Below are positions 45,388-56,777 of a DNA stretch of 64,000 bases, piece after piece. Below the pieces are notes generated by a model. That model had not been told where the DNA came from. It saw only the letters and a list, made by a program, of their open reading frames with translations, and did no database searches. Both the position numbers and the translations under genes were made by a program. Location of the stretch: assembly GCA_003049465.1 (NCBI GenBank), contig PYSS01000028.1:244360-308359 (forward strand), given 5' to 3'. Source of the DNA: Magnaporthiopsis rhizophila. Taxonomy: Eukaryota > Ascomycota > Sordariomycetes > Magnaporthales > Magnaporthaceae. Position 1 is the first letter of the stretch, and every line of letters begins with the position of its first letter.

Positions 45388-47189
45388 CTAAAAGTTGCGG
45401 CTCATATCGGCGCGAATCCTCGGGTAGTCAAACAGGCCCTCGATGCTGCCGACGGCGCTAACGGCAACTTCTTGGTCCCAAAGCTTGCGCTGGGCGAAGG
45501 ACATGACGTCTTTTTCCGTGATGCCGTCGATTATGCGCTCAATCTCGGCCGGGCTCGTCCGTCGCCCGGTGGTAACGATCTGGCGGCCGATGTCCTCAGC
45601 GACGGCCGTGGTGCCGTCCAGGGATAGAAGGATCGATGCCTTGAGCTGAGCCTTGGCACGCTCAACCTCAGCCTCGGTCACGTTCTGTGATAGGCGTGAC
45701 CACTCGCGCAGGGTGAAGTGGACAAGGTCGTCGATTTGTGCGAGCTTATCCGTAACCAGGTAAATACCCCAGAGACTGTAGGCAAACCGTCAGAGCCAGC
45801 ATACTTGGTTTCCTTGGAATAATCCTGATATCCAACGACTGTGCCACCAGCTTCCCAGGAGGGACAACCATAAAATATCCAGAAAGAAAACTCACCCAGT
45901 GTCGCTGTAGCTGGTTGAAAAGCTCATGAAGGAGTTTGCCAGGTCGTTGGAGTGCACAAAGCCAGAAAGCTTGCTGCCCTGGTGGGGTGCGTTGCCCATG
46001 GCCTTGTCGTAGTTGCCGACAATAGCCTGGGTAACGAGGGCAGTGAAGTAGTCATCGTCGTTCCAGCTGACACCCTCGACTGCGATGGCGATGTTGGCGG
46101 TCGGGATTGTGTCGTCGCGAACACGGAGATCGGAGCCGATGAAGTCGGGCTTGGCCTTGGTCAGGATCTGGGAGCCAGTCTGAATGGAGCTGTCGGGAAG
46201 GTTTGCAAAGTGCTTCTCAGCCATCTCAACGAGCTTCTCGTGGGGCACGCCGCCGGCAGCAGCGAGGACCATGCGGCCGGCCGTGTAGTTGTGCTTGATG
46301 TAATTGGCCAGCTCTGTCCGGGTGATGTCACGGATGTTCTCGCGGGGGCCCAGGATGGTGCGGCCCAGGGGCTGGTGCTGGTAGGCTGTGGCGTGCAGGT
46401 GGTCGAAGACAACTTCCTCGAGCTGCTTCTCAACCTCTTCCGACTCGCGCAGGATGACATCGCGCTCGCGCTCAATGGCAGCCTCCTCGAGCTTGGAGTT
46501 CTGCAGGATGTCGGCCAGGATGTCGACGCACTTGGGTACATCCTCGTTGAGCGACTTGGCGAAGTAGACGGTGTTCTCGCGCTATATCCTGTCGCGTCAG
46601 CAGGCCGGCAGTAGGAGCAGGAGATCCAAAGTCTTTGCGGGCGGTCCAGCCGGCCAATGGCCAGTTGTGGCGCCTAGCGGGGGCGGGGAGAACGCATGGT
46701 GACGCACCGAGGTGTAGGCGTTGAGGTGGGCGCCCATGTTCTCGATCTCCAGCTCGAGCTGCTGCTGTGTCCGGCGAGTCGTGCCCTGTGTGCAACAACG
46801 CAGTCTGTGTGAGCAGCCGGCAGTGTCATGGTGCCGGGGAGGGCGGCGTCTACCTTGAAGGCCAGGTGCTCGAGGAAGTGTGCGGTGCCGTTGGTCTCCT
46901 TGGTCTCTGCCCTGGAGCCGGCGTCTATCCATACGCCAACGGTCGACGTTTGTGCGTATGGGGAGTACTGGGTGGCGACCTGCGAGGGGGGAACACGGCT
47001 GTCAGTCACGAGGCGGGCAGACATGATAGTGGTGGGCGTACGCACCGTGAGGCCATTTTTCAGGGTGGTGGTCTGGGTGCCGCTTGGTGAGGGCGCCGGG
47101 GAGGCAAACCCCCGTCGCATGGGCAGCGAGAGGCCAGCCCGACCGCGAAGGCCCTGCGACAGGTTCAGAGCAAGTCTCCGGGACGCCAT
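45388..47189 (-). CDS. pep: Mitochondrial processing peptidase beta subunit
   Basis: This is the catalytic subunit of the matrix peptidase that removes import presequences. In Neurospora the same protein, PEP, is also core protein 1 of complex III. It has five exons: 47189-47046, 46979-46854, 46785-46708, 46581-45896 and 45775-45388. All junctions keep frame (NGLT|VATQY, LAFK|GTTRR, AYTS|RENTV, SDTG|LWGIY) and give 473 residues, close to the Neurospora protein. The N-terminus (MASRRLALNLSQGLRGRAGL) is an Arg-rich amphipathic presequence. The inverted zinc-binding motif HxxEH is HFLEH at residues 82-86, with the downstream acidic ligand region (NTVYFAKSLNEDV on) intact. The Gly-rich loop region (AAAGGVPHEKLVEMA) and C-terminal M16 domain are present. 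MAS1 is the yeast name. Confidence 0.95.
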
Positions 47190-47932
47190 TGAGGTGAATG
47201 TGGCCGGGATCGAGTGGGTTGAGGTCTTTATCCGAGACTGGTCGTTCGACTTGGGATCTCGGCCAGGCGGCACTGCAGACTCGGCCTTCGTAACTGCAAG
47301 CGACGGATTGGCAGCGAAAAGTTCCGTGCCGAAGTGGCGGCCTGGGTGCCTGAATTTTCTCTAGCCTGCCCCACTGCGAGAGCGTTGCGCTCCGTAAGCT
47401 GCCGACCAGTGGGTGCATGGGTCAGGTATCTCGGCAAGCCTAACAAGGAGTAGGGGTGATGAGTGTGCAGCAACTGCCATGTCCCAGGTCTCTTGAGGCG
47501 TCACTGCGCTCCGGTATAGGTTGTCCCTGGATCGCTGTTAATCTCCTGTGTACCTCGTAGGACCGGCCGACGGGTGTTCGCCTAGGTGCGGGCATGCCAG
47601 ACCTGCGCCCAACTGCTGCTTTTCATGATTCTCAGGTCAATTGATCGACGAGGACTGCCGGCCAGGTCACGCGGGCCGCCCCGTGCCCCCCGCCTGCGTC
47701 ACTAGAGAGCTGTTTAGAGGTACAGCCGCATAACATGGACGCCCTCCAAAGTCAATATCTCAATCCCGTCTGCTAGCCCGAAGCTGCAGGGTTCCTTTTC
47801 TTTCTTCTTTTACGTCTCGGCCAAGTTGGCAGAGACGCAGCTCTTTCCACTCTCCACCATTACACTCGCTCGTCGACCCTGCCTCCCAACCCCTTGTCCT
47901 CGGAGGCTTGTCTTTGCGCAGCAGTCCCTAGC
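47190..47932. promoter_or_regulatory. Divergent promoter region of MPP-beta and GH36 genes
   Basis: 743 bases between two genes transcribed away from each other. It must contain both promoters and leaders. TC-rich stretches (TTTTCTTTCTTCTTTTACG near 47797) lie just before the plus-strand gene. No specific operator can be assigned. Confidence 0.5.
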
Positions 47933-50900
47933 ATGAGCTGTCCGGAGGGCATTGCTGCGGGGATGCCGGCCGCGCTGATCCCCACCCAAAAGCTCCCACC
48001 CAACCCGGACTCGGCTCAAGCTCGGGTCATGTTGTCGAGCTTCCCGCCCCTGGGTCAGGTCACCAAGGCCTCCGCCGCGGAAGGGGAATTCTCTTTCGTC
48101 GTCTGTCTCCAAGTCCACCGTGCCCTCGCAGACAGGCCGTGGCAGGTGGCTCTATCTTACGCCGCCCTGGGAAGAGCCAACTGGCATGATGTTCTCCTTA
48201 TTTCGGCGGTCTCCCCGAACACGCCTGTGTCTCTAAGTAAACCCGACCCGGAAATTTCCCCCATATACTTCACCATATCCTCCACCATCCGTATTGCCAC
48301 GAGCTTCACGTTCAAATTCCGGGAGTCGCCCCATCTCCCGTGGCGTGAGACACGGGAAGATTTACTCATCCAAGACGGCATCGTCCTACCCATGGCGTCT
48401 TCCAATCTTCCCGATAATTTGCGGCAGGACATCCTCCAGGACCTAGGCCCCGAAGTGACTGTCAGACCCGCCATGAGCCAGACCCCAGCTACCAACTTGT
48501 GGGTGATGGAAGCACCCGTCCCAGGCTTGGGTATCGGCGGTAACGATCGATCTGTCGTGTCCGATGTGAACCTTGGTCTACCCTGGAAAGGGGAAATGCT
48601 GAGGTAGGCAGGCCCGACTGCCACGCTTGCTAGACGCATAAACACTCGAGGGCGTGTTGACACCCTGAACTTGCCAGGTGGTTCTCTTTGGTACGGATAT
48701 GGACCCCCTGGCTCGCTCCACGGCACGGAAAGACTCAGTTCGCAGTCCAGGAGGACGCCGTCGTGTCCGCCTTCTTAGGCCACGATGGAAGGCATCTTGT
48801 CCTCCTCCCCATTAGCGGCGTGGGCCATGTCACCGCCGTCTTGCGCAGCAGCGTTGATGGCCGAGTTATCCTCCGCGTGAGTGCCGCATCTCTCGGCCCT
48901 TGACTCTCACAGGCAGCTTCGACCCGCCTGTTTGTCTTCTGGCTGACAAGCTTGACACAGGCCCGATGTGACCGCGTGGGCGATGGCACTGCCAAGGTCG
49001 TGGCCGCGGTGGGAGAAGGCTTCGACAATGCCCTGGCTGCGTGCGTGTACCATGCTCGAGACATCATGCAGGCGCAGGAGACGCAGCACGGCAGCAAACT
49101 CGATCATATCAATGCCCGGACTCTGGCCGGAGACGTACGTCCAGACTGGATGGAAGACTGGCATGATGGTCTGGGATTCTGTAAGATTCGACGGCACCAT
49201 TGCTTCTTCTTGTGAAACGCTCATTAGGCCATCATGAAGTTCACGCCCTCTCAGCCCTTCCACTGATTCGATGCTTTCTCAGGCACCTGGAATGCCCTTG
49301 GGCAACACCTGACGGAGGATGCAATTCTCAAAGCTCTAGACACCCTCGCCGAGAATAACATCGAGATCCGCAATTTGATAATCGACGATGGCTGGCAAGA
49401 TATCGATTCCAGTGAGAATGGGCAGTTCCAGTCTGGCCTGAATGGGTTTGAAGCATCGCCCGTAAAGTTCCCTCAGGGGCTGAAAGCCCTGGTATCAGCA
49501 ATACGCTCCAAGTATCCTCACATACAGCATGTGTTAGTATGGCATGCTCTATTGGGTTACTGGGGCGGTGTCGCTCCCACTGGGGAGATATCACGCTCGT
49601 ACAAGACGGTTGAGGTCTTGCGCGAAGAAGCCAAGCGCAGAAACCTTCCTCTGGGTGGAAGTATGACGGTACGATAACCGAGACCGGTCGAGCCACAAAG
49701 CTACAGGTGCAAGATATGTCAAATTAACGACCTCGCCCCTTGGACAGGTTGTGGCCAAGGAAGATGTCGACCGCTTTTACGACGACTTCTACCGTTTTCT
49801 AGGTTCCTGCGGGGTCGACGGGGTTAAAACTGACGCCCAATTCATGCTGGATACGTGGGTCGGATCAACGGCTCGGCGGAAGCTCACCGATGCCTACCTG
49901 GACGCCTGGACGATCGCGTCCCTCCGCTACTTCGGAAACAGAGCCATCTCATGCATGTCCCAGGTCCCTCATTTCATATTCTATTCGCAGATGCCTCGTC
50001 ACAGGCTGGCCATTCCTTTACGGAACTCAGACGACTTCTTCCCCGAAATACCAGCCTCGCACCCTTGGCATATCTGGGCCAACGCACACAACAGCCTGTT
50101 GACGCAGTACCTGAACGTGGTGCCAGACTGGGACATGTTCCAAACATCACACAGCTATTCGGGCTATCATGCTGCCGCCCGGGCCGTCAGCGGAGGTCCC
50201 GTATACATCACAGATGTGCCAGGTCGGCATGACATGGAACTGCTTGCTCAGTTGACGGGCGTGACTCCTCGAGGCAAGACTGTCGTTTTTAGACCAAGCG
50301 TGTTCGGCAAGAGTATTGACGCCTACGTCGGCTACAATGACGACTCCTTGCTCAAAGTGGGAAGCTATCACGGTGAGTATCCCCCATGTTATCGCAGCAA
50401 ATGCATTCTATCGTATGCTGTGCCTGTGCGCTGGATGGCTGACTGGCATATATATCTCTCTCCTTAGGGGACGCTAGGACTGGCACACCAATACTGGGCG
50501 TGTTCAACGTGGCGGCGAGATCCATGACGGATATCATCCCCCTACATAGGTTCGCTGGAGCCGGGTCTCGGAATGCCTATGTCGTACGTGCCCACACCAC
50601 AGGGCGCGTCAGTGGACCAATGCGAACAAATTCGCCGTCCTCGATGCTCAGCGTCTCCCTTGAAGAAAGAGGATACGAAATTTTAACTGCCTTCGCTCTG
50701 TCGACTTTCGTATCGCCTGGCGGGGCCCAGCTGTACGTGGCATCCTTGGGGCTCCTGGGGAAAATGACAGGTGCTGCGGCTTCAGTGTCAAGCGATATCA
50801 AGCTGGAGAACGGACGCGTCTTTTTCGACATCCGCGTCAAGGCACTCGGGACCATAGGTATGGCCGTATCCAACTTGCTCTTCATGTCTACGATTATACC

Positions 50901-51172
50901 CTCTAGTCGTTGCTGACAAACCCGTCCAATGTTAAGGAGTATACGTCTCCAGGCTCCCCGACATAGACATCGGAGAAGATTCCATCGCAATGATCCAGGG
51001 GGCCGTTATTCCTCGAGAAACCGTTGGTGTGTCCGAGCAGGATGACCACGTCCTGGCGGTTGACGTCGCAACGGCTTGGGCCAAAATGGGACTGGATAGT
51101 GGCTGGAGTAACGAGGTGCAGCTGGTGCTGTACATTGGTATCGGGAAGCTGGGCGGGAGTGCGGCAACATAA
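47933..51172 (+). CDS. GH36 raffinose-synthase/alkaline alpha-galactosidase-like (Sip1 type)
   Basis: This is a cytosolic glycoside hydrolase family 36 protein of the raffinose synthase/seed-imbibition type, acting on or forming alpha-galactosides; the exact activity is unproven. It has seven exons: 47933-48603, 48678-48876, 48961-49180, 49283-49668, 49748-50372, 50468-50857 and 50937-51172. All phases agree and give 908 residues. In-frame ATGs lie at 47933, 47963 and 48029. The last precedes SSFPPLGQVT, where relatives usually begin, and would give 876 residues. Conserved features are IIDDGWQDID, VWHALLGYWGG, the nucleophile motif VDGVKTDAQ, NSDDFFPE, and SGGPVYITDVPGRHD. The last exon gives a beta-sandwich tail (EVQLVLYIGIGKLGG). 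No signal peptide is seen. Confidence 0.9.
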
Positions 51173-51583
51173 CGACAGACTGTAGGTAGTTTTGGTTATT
51201 GGTGGTGAGAATGACGAACAAGGTCTTCCCCGGTGTTGAAAGGCGCCACTACTGGAACCTACCTGCATTCAGCCCGCATTCAATTCAGACCCACTAATCA
51301 AAGTGGGTCATTCAAACTTGCACAATGCTGCCGGACTCCAAGAGGAAATCGTATGGAAAACACCAGAAGGGAGAAGAAAAAAGAGAGCACCTAGGCGGAT
51401 AAAGAAAAAACAGCACGGGTGTTGGCAGCGAGGTGCCGGGTATAAAATACCATATTCTATCTCCCTGGCGGTAGTTTGGGGTGCGTTGTTGCATCTCAAG
51501 TTCTTTGGCGGTCGACGTGCACGTTGTCCTGCCGTGCCCAGACATCAAGCAAAGGACCTGCCCTCACGGTAGCCTCGCGTTCC
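51173..51583. other. Region between GH36 stop and URI-like start
   Basis: 411 bases holding the 3' end of the GH36 gene and the promoter of the next, both on the plus strand. The downstream frame is open back to 51476 but has no earlier ATG with family support. Confidence 0.5.
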
Positions 51584-53335
51584 ATGGCCCCAATCAAAGA
51601 CAGCTTCCTGGACCTCGAGCGCCACCGCCACGCGCTCGAGGAAAATGCAGAAAAGCTCCGGTGGCTGCTGCAGCAGTGGCGCCTCTGGGACGCCGAGTAC
51701 GAAGCGCTCAAGGAGGAGGTTGCTGAGAGCCGTGGGCCCGGAGACCTGGTGAGGATCCGCAGGGACTTTGAGGGGGAGCTCGTCACTGGCAAGGAGGTTG
51801 CCGAGATCTTTAGCGGCAAGACCAACATCAAGCCGGCCGAGCAGATCGTCAGCCAGCTCGACCGCCGCCTCGACTACGTACAGCGGAACATCGACACGCT
51901 CGAGAAGCAGCTGCGCCAGGCCGAGGACAAAGCTGCCGTGGCTGGCGTCGTCAGCGCCCCGGACGTACGCGATGACGATGGTCTACCCATCACTGACATC
52001 GTCGAGGAGCTGGACGACGACGACAATGTCGTCTCGTACCGCCTCCAGGTGCCCTCCGATTCCCAGCCGCAGGTCAGAGAGGCCCTGAAGAAGGCAGGCG
52101 TCACGGTCCCCGAGCCCTCAGCTCCGGAAGCACAGGGCGGCCCCGTACTCGACTCTACCGATGCGCCGGCTGGCGAAGCTCCCGTCGGGGACGATGTGGG
52201 CCCCTCTTCCGCGGCCCCTCCAGCCCCGGTTGCGGCCAAGAAGACTGTGTCGTTTGGGGAAGGTACCAAGCCTGAAGCCAGCGCCAGCACCAGCACTCCC
52301 TCGAAGCAGCCCCAACCTCGGGCGCAAAACAAGCTCGAGGAAATCATGCGCCTGGCAAAGGAGCAGGAAGCGGCGGCGTCGCAACCGGCTGTCATCCCCG
52401 AGACCGAGTCGCCCGAGGACGCGGCGTTGCGTCGTGACATGCTCGCGTACAGCATGTCGGAAATAGCCCCTGTCGTTGCGGAGCTAGAGCTCGAGGAGGG
52501 CTATTCAGATGAGGATGACGATGAGATGGGAGAGTACGACTACTTTTACGATGAGGACGCCGAGGGCGACGAGGATGACGATGAAGAAGATAGTGATGGC
52601 GACGGCGGCAGCGCAAGTGGCAGGGAAAAACGCCGCAACCGCAGCTACCTGTCCCAGGAGTATAGGCAACGGATGCTCGAGCTTGAAAAAAAGCTCGGCG
52701 TTTCGGCGCCTGCCTCGGTCAAGGCATACCAGGATCAGGAGGTCAACGAGGCAGAAGCGGAGGCCGGGCCGAGGATTGGACGTGTAACGGTGGCTGGCTC
52801 AGAGCATCCCGCGCCACCCCAGTCTGCCGACCTAACTCCGGGCAGCGCCGGGTCCGGCCAGCCAAAGTTGACGAAAGGGAATGTTCGGTTCGCAAGGAAC
52901 CTCGACATTGCCGACGAAGCGTCTCAACCCAAGCCCACGGCCAAGCAGCCGCCAAGGAAGCAGAGCTGGGGCGGCGTCGTCGAGCGTGGTGGCGCAACGA
53001 CAACTTCCCCGGCCAGCAACCCCGCGCAGGCACCTGGGAGATTCCTGGAGATCCAGGAGCGCAGGACGGCGCCGTCAGGGCCCGAGGGGCAGACAATTGC
53101 GACGTCCATCGTGGAGCGCCAGCCGGCCACGGCTGTGCGGGAGCCCCACGACCTGGATGCCAACCTGCTCCACCAGGAGGCCGCCGTCGAGTACCAGCGG
53201 ATGCGTAACAAGCTTATACACAAGGGCGGGGGCTTCCTCAAGGAAGACACCTCGGCCGTCGTGCCGCTCGACGAAGCCGAGGGCGGCCCGAAGCGGGTGA
53301 GCCGATTCAAAGCGGCGAGGCTATCAAAGCAGTAA
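51584..53335 (+). CDS. URI/Bud27-like prefoldin-domain protein
   Basis: This is a likely unconventional prefoldin that binds the Rpb5 subunit and helps assemble RNA polymerases and other complexes in the cytoplasm (the role of Bud27/URI in yeast and animals). It is a single exon of 583 residues, starting at MAPIKDSFLDLERHRHALEE. Residues 5-140 are an alpha-prefoldin fold: a coiled coil (LRWLLQQWRLWDAEYEALKE), a loop with KEVAEIFSG, and a second coiled coil (DRRLDYVQRNIDTLEKQLRQ). Then come an Ala/Pro-rich linker, a strongly acidic segment at about residues 305-345, and the C-terminal block usual in fungal family members (EYQRMRNKLIHKGGGF to the Lys-rich end). The name rests on domain order and the N-terminal motif. 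Confidence in the prefoldin fold is higher than in the exact orthology. Confidence 0.75.
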   Translation: MAPIKDSFLDLERHRHALEENAEKLRWLLQQWRLWDAEYEALKEEVAESRGPGDLVRIRRDFEGELVTGKEVAEIFSGKTNIKPAEQIVSQLDRRLDYVQRNIDTLEKQLRQAEDKAAVAGVVSAPDVRDDDGLPITDIVEELDDDDNVVSYRLQVPSDSQPQVREALKKAGVTVPEPSAPEAQGGPVLDSTDAPAGEAPVGDDVGPSSAAPPAPVAAKKTVSFGEGTKPEASASTSTPSKQPQPRAQNKLEEIMRLAKEQEAAASQPAVIPETESPEDAALRRDMLAYSMSEIAPVVAELELEEGYSDEDDDEMGEYDYFYDEDAEGDEDDDEEDSDGDGGSASGREKRRNRSYLSQEYRQRMLELEKKLGVSAPASVKAYQDQEVNEAEAEAGPRIGRVTVAGSEHPAPPQSADLTPGSAGSGQPKLTKGNVRFARNLDIADEASQPKPTAKQPPRKQSWGGVVERGGATTTSPASNPAQAPGRFLEIQERRTAPSGPEGQTIATSIVERQPATAVREPHDLDANLLHQEAAVEYQRMRNKLIHKGGGFLKEDTSAVVPLDEAEGGPKRVSRFKAARLSKQ

Positions 53336-53589
53336 CAATACGATTTGGATAGGAAAAGCAACCGAGCCGCTATCTGGTATCTTCCTGAGTGCCTGCCTAT
53401 ACGAGCCCCTATTGACGAGATGAGTAGGTAGCCGGCTGGTATCTACAGAGAGTTAGATTACCCGACTCCCCCTCCGGCGTGCGAACCTCAGGCTCCTTCC
53501 TAGCCCAAATTATGATTCGGGATTCCCACCCGATGAATACTTAGAAACCATCTCAACGGTTGACAATGGTCATGACGACAAGTTTCGTG

Positions 53590-54364
53590 TTACTGAATCT
53601 TTGCTTTGCTAAAGTCCATCTCCGGGTGCTGCTCCTGGAATTTCTTGAGGATGTCCATCTTCTTTTGCTCGTCCGACGTCGGCTTGCCAAGCTCCTTCTG
53701 GCGCTGGTCGTACATCATCTTCTCGACCATACCCCTGGTCTCGCCGTCAAGATCCGAGAGCTTCGAGTTCTCCGGGTTGATCTTGGTGACATCGATCTTG
53801 GGGGCGTCGGTGACGACGTGTGCCCACCACTCCATCTTGTTGATCTTGTCCAGGTGGATCTCGATGTTCTTGGTGCCGTCCGGGTTGGGTGTCAGGGTCC
53901 ATGTTGACTCGTCGACGCGGATCGCATGGGGTAGGTCTCCCTATAGAGATGGCCGGGTTCGCTCAGGCCATGTTAGCGGCGACTTGCATCCTATTTCCTC
54001 TGTCTTTCTTTTTATCCCCTTATGTGCAAGACCAGGTTGCGCACATTGATGATAGGGTCCGCCCCCTTGACGGCAGCGTAGAGGTGCTGCTTCTTGAGCT
54101 CGACTTTGACGTCTTTGCCTTTGTAGTTGGCCGAGCCCTCGGGGAGCTTGATGACAACGTCCAGTTCGCCGATAGTCTGCGTCCACTTGTAAGGGAGCGC
54201 GTCCTGCTCGGCCTGCTCCTTTGCGCGAGCAGCAGCCTCCTCGGCGGGCGTAGGCTCTGTTGGGGTGACATTGTGTTGGTCTTGCTGAAAGGAGCACTTG
54301 GACAGTACTAGTCGCAGCACAGGAGACTCGCTGTCACGAAGCAACCCTTACCTTTGCCTGCCAT
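53590..54364 (-). CDS. nudC: Nuclear distribution protein NUDC (CS/p23-like domain)
   Basis: This is an HSP20-like co-chaperone needed for dynein-dependent nuclear migration. It has three exons: 54364-54352 (13 nt, MAGK plus one base), 54280-54045 and 53940-53590. Junctions read MAGK|DQHNVTPT and DPIIN|GDLPHAIRVDEST, with GTAAGG and GTGCGC donors. The product is 199 residues; Aspergillus NUDC is of almost the same size. The CS domain runs from about residue 30 to 125 (YKWTQTIGELDVVIKLPEG, VKVELKKQHLYAAVKG, STWTLTPN). The conserved tail is MVEKMMYDQRQKELGKPTSD followed by HPEMDFSKAKI. It converges with the URI-like gene, leaving only 254 bases between the stops, and shares a 625-bp divergent promoter with tfb3. 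Confidence 0.95.
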
Positions 54365-54989
54365 TTTTGCTGCGAGATTCAGAGACGGCTTCTGCCTGGA
54401 GAGGAAGAAGAAAACGAGCGGGATTTCAGGCGGGGTTGGCCTTGGGAAAATAAAAAAAGAACACTGGCGATTGAGAAACAGCGCGCTTAAACGGGCAGCT
54501 TCAGCATGGCGGGGCTCCATGTTGGTGTTTTCTGGGCGCATACGACAGCGGAGGGCGGGGAAGCGCAAATACGTCAATGGAAGCTTCCAGCTGGTGGTGC
54601 CTGCCGAAGCTGTTTGCTGACTGGCAGGGCAAACAGGGCCTAGTGCTACCCTGCGGCGCGGGCCCTGAATCGTGCAGTTGGCGACCGGAGCTTCCCTATT
54701 GATCGCTGTCCCGAAGCCAGCAGATGCGCCCGGATTAGCCCCATTCCAACGACCTCTCCCCCACCACTCTCTCAATAGACCACTCGCCTACGCCGTCGGG
54801 AGCCGTGGCCTGCACGAGATTAAAGTATTGGCAGCACAGTCGAGCGAACGGGCCACTAGCCAGAGTGCCGAGGAGCGTCCTGCGTGCTTCCGCAGCCCCC
54901 ACGGCGCCGCCCGCCGTCCGTCACCGCCGCGCCGCCGCAACGCTTCCCCGACGCAACCAGCGGCACGCCGCCGCCCTTAGCAAGCAGCC
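54365..54989. promoter_or_regulatory. Divergent promoter region of nudC and tfb3
   Basis: 625 bases between two start codons on opposite strands, so this must drive both genes. The tfb3 side is GC-rich (CGCCGCCCGCCGTC-type stretches near 54900). No defined binding site is assigned. Confidence 0.55.
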
Positions 54990-56069
54990 ATGTCGTCGCT
55001 CCTAGACCTCGATCACGACACAATGGGCGAGAAGTGCCCGTCGTGCAATGCGCTCCGCTACCTGAACCCGGACATGGTGCTCAAGACCAACGAGAAGTGC
55101 TACCACCAGATATGCGACACGTGCGTGCGCCACAACTACGAGAACGGCCAGGCCCGCTGCCTCATCAAGGGCTGCGAGAAGATCCTGCGCATGCAGGACT
55201 GGCGCACCGCCTTCTTCGGCGACCTGGACGTCGAGCGCGAGGTGGACGTGCGCCGGCGCGTCGCGCGCGTCTTCAACCAGACGGGCGACGACTTTGAGTC
55301 GCTGCAGGCGTACAACGACTACCTCGACATGGTCGAGACGCTCGTCTTTGACCTCGTCGGCACCGACCGGGCGAAGGCCACCGCCGCCGACGAGAACTTG
55401 AAGCGCTATGAGGCCGAGCACAAGGCCCAGATCGAGCGCAGCCGCCGCAAGGGCGCCGCGGCCGAGGAACGCGCCCGCCAGCTGCGCGCCGCCGAGCAGG
55501 AGGCCGCCGCCGCGCGCCGCCGCGAGGTCCGCGAGCTCGACCGCGAGGAGCAGCGCCGCAAGCTGCTCGCCCGCGAGGAGGAGCTCGACAGCCTCGCCCG
55601 CGCCCCCGAGGGCACCGCCGCCCGCATCGTCGAGCGCCAGCGCGACCAGCACCGCCTCGAGGCCCTCGCCGACAGGGAGGCCCGCGACCTGCGCGCCGCC
55701 GGCGCCCCGGGCGGCCTCTCCATCCGCGGCCTTAAGGAGAAGAAGAAGCCTACAGTCGAGGGCCCCTACGACCCCTTTGGCGGCCTGGACCTGGGCCTGT
55801 CGCGCCACCAGCTCCAGGACACGTACCGCAACGACTGGCTGGAGCAAGCCAAGCGCCAGCCCTCGCACACCACGGGCGGATACAGCATGCAGGAATACTA
55901 CGCCCGCGCTATGTTTGAGGCTTTTGCTGGCATCGCCGTCTTTGTCGAGGACGAAAAGGAGACGGGCTTGGTCAACAGCGGGCCCTCAGCCGCCGCTATC
56001 GCCACCCTCGGTGCCTCCTTAGCCGCTGTTAAAGGCAGCGCCGGCCGCGCCGAGACGGGCGCCAGATAA
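54990..56069 (+). CDS. tfb3: TFIIH subunit TFB3 (CAK assembly factor MAT1)
   Basis: This is the bridge between the Cdk-activating kinase (Kin28/Ccl1-type) and core TFIIH, acting in transcription initiation and nucleotide excision repair. It is a single exon of 359 residues. The N-terminal RING finger has its full ligand set: Cys16, Cys19, Cys37, His39, Cys42, Cys45, Cys57 and Cys62 (CPSC, CYHQICDTC, CLIKGC), followed by KILRMQDW. The MAT1 middle domain (EREVDVRRRVARVFNQTGDD) leads into a long Arg/Glu/Ala-rich coiled coil at about residues 140-240. The C-terminus (YDPFGGLDL, then YSMQEYYARAMFEAFAGIAV) corresponds to the segment that binds the kinase-cyclin pair. The coiled-coil part is very GC-rich. 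Confidence 0.95.
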   Translation: MSSLLDLDHDTMGEKCPSCNALRYLNPDMVLKTNEKCYHQICDTCVRHNYENGQARCLIKGCEKILRMQDWRTAFFGDLDVEREVDVRRRVARVFNQTGDDFESLQAYNDYLDMVETLVFDLVGTDRAKATAADENLKRYEAEHKAQIERSRRKGAAAEERARQLRAAEQEAAAARRREVRELDREEQRRKLLAREEELDSLARAPEGTAARIVERQRDQHRLEALADREARDLRAAGAPGGLSIRGLKEKKKPTVEGPYDPFGGLDLGLSRHQLQDTYRNDWLEQAKRQPSHTTGGYSMQEYYARAMFEAFAGIAVFVEDEKETGLVNSGPSAAAIATLGASLAAVKGSAGRAETGAR

Positions 56070-56517
56070 AAGACGGCCAAGATGGAGTGTTTGTTCGCGC
56101 AGGGATACGCCACTCCTTGTTCATGATCTTTCTAAGCTTTTACACTGTAGATATTCCCGTCTTTTTTTTTTTTTTGCATCGCGAAGGCGTTTGGCGTCTC
56201 GCTCTTGTTTTTGGTCCCTATCGGCTGGCGGTTAAGGATCAGCGGATAGGTACCCCGCCGCTTACTTTCATGAATGGAAAGAGGGAAGAAAGATAGATAA
56301 AATTTCATTATATTTACCATTGCCCTCCACTTTTTTCTCCATTTTCTCTTTCTTATTCATGTTGCCTGCTCTGATGGACTAGACCGCAGGGGCGGGGAGA
56401 TTTGTATCAAAGTTTCCCACCACATACCCAAGCCCATCGTCTCCCAAAGAAGTGCCGCTTTGTGGTTTTACATGCAGAAAACCGAAGGACTACCTAACGT
56501 CTGCGCTTGAGTTTCGT

Positions 56518-56565
<48 letters not shown>

Positions 56566-56777
56566 GTGCTTGGGTTTTGTTGCGTGTTGGAGGGGAGGGA
56601 TGCTGTTGGGAACCAAACGAGAGAGTGGTAAACTAACAAAAAGAGAAATAGAACAAAAGACATAACAAGACTAAAAATAAGAGATTGAGTAAAGCAGATC
56701 TCCGATTCAACGCCGCGCTTGACTGGGTGAAAGAAAGAAGGAATAGACATGGAAGACTGAGTCGAGGAGTAACGAGC
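56070..56777. other. Region between convergent tfb3 and AP180 genes
   Basis: 708 bases between facing stops, holding both 3' UTRs. A T run of about 46 lies at 56519-56564 and a shorter one near 56162-56175. No gene is seen. Confidence 0.55.

Noticed and set aside
40839..51172. PNG1, chitinase and GH36 as a glycan-processing gene cluster
   Set aside because: They alternate in strand with MPP-beta among them, act in different compartments, and share no visible regulatory site. The proximity looks accidental.
55002..55868. 288-residue minus-strand frame opposite tfb3
   Set aside because: It is the shadow of the GC-rich coiled-coil part of TFB3; the plus-strand frame has the full RING finger.
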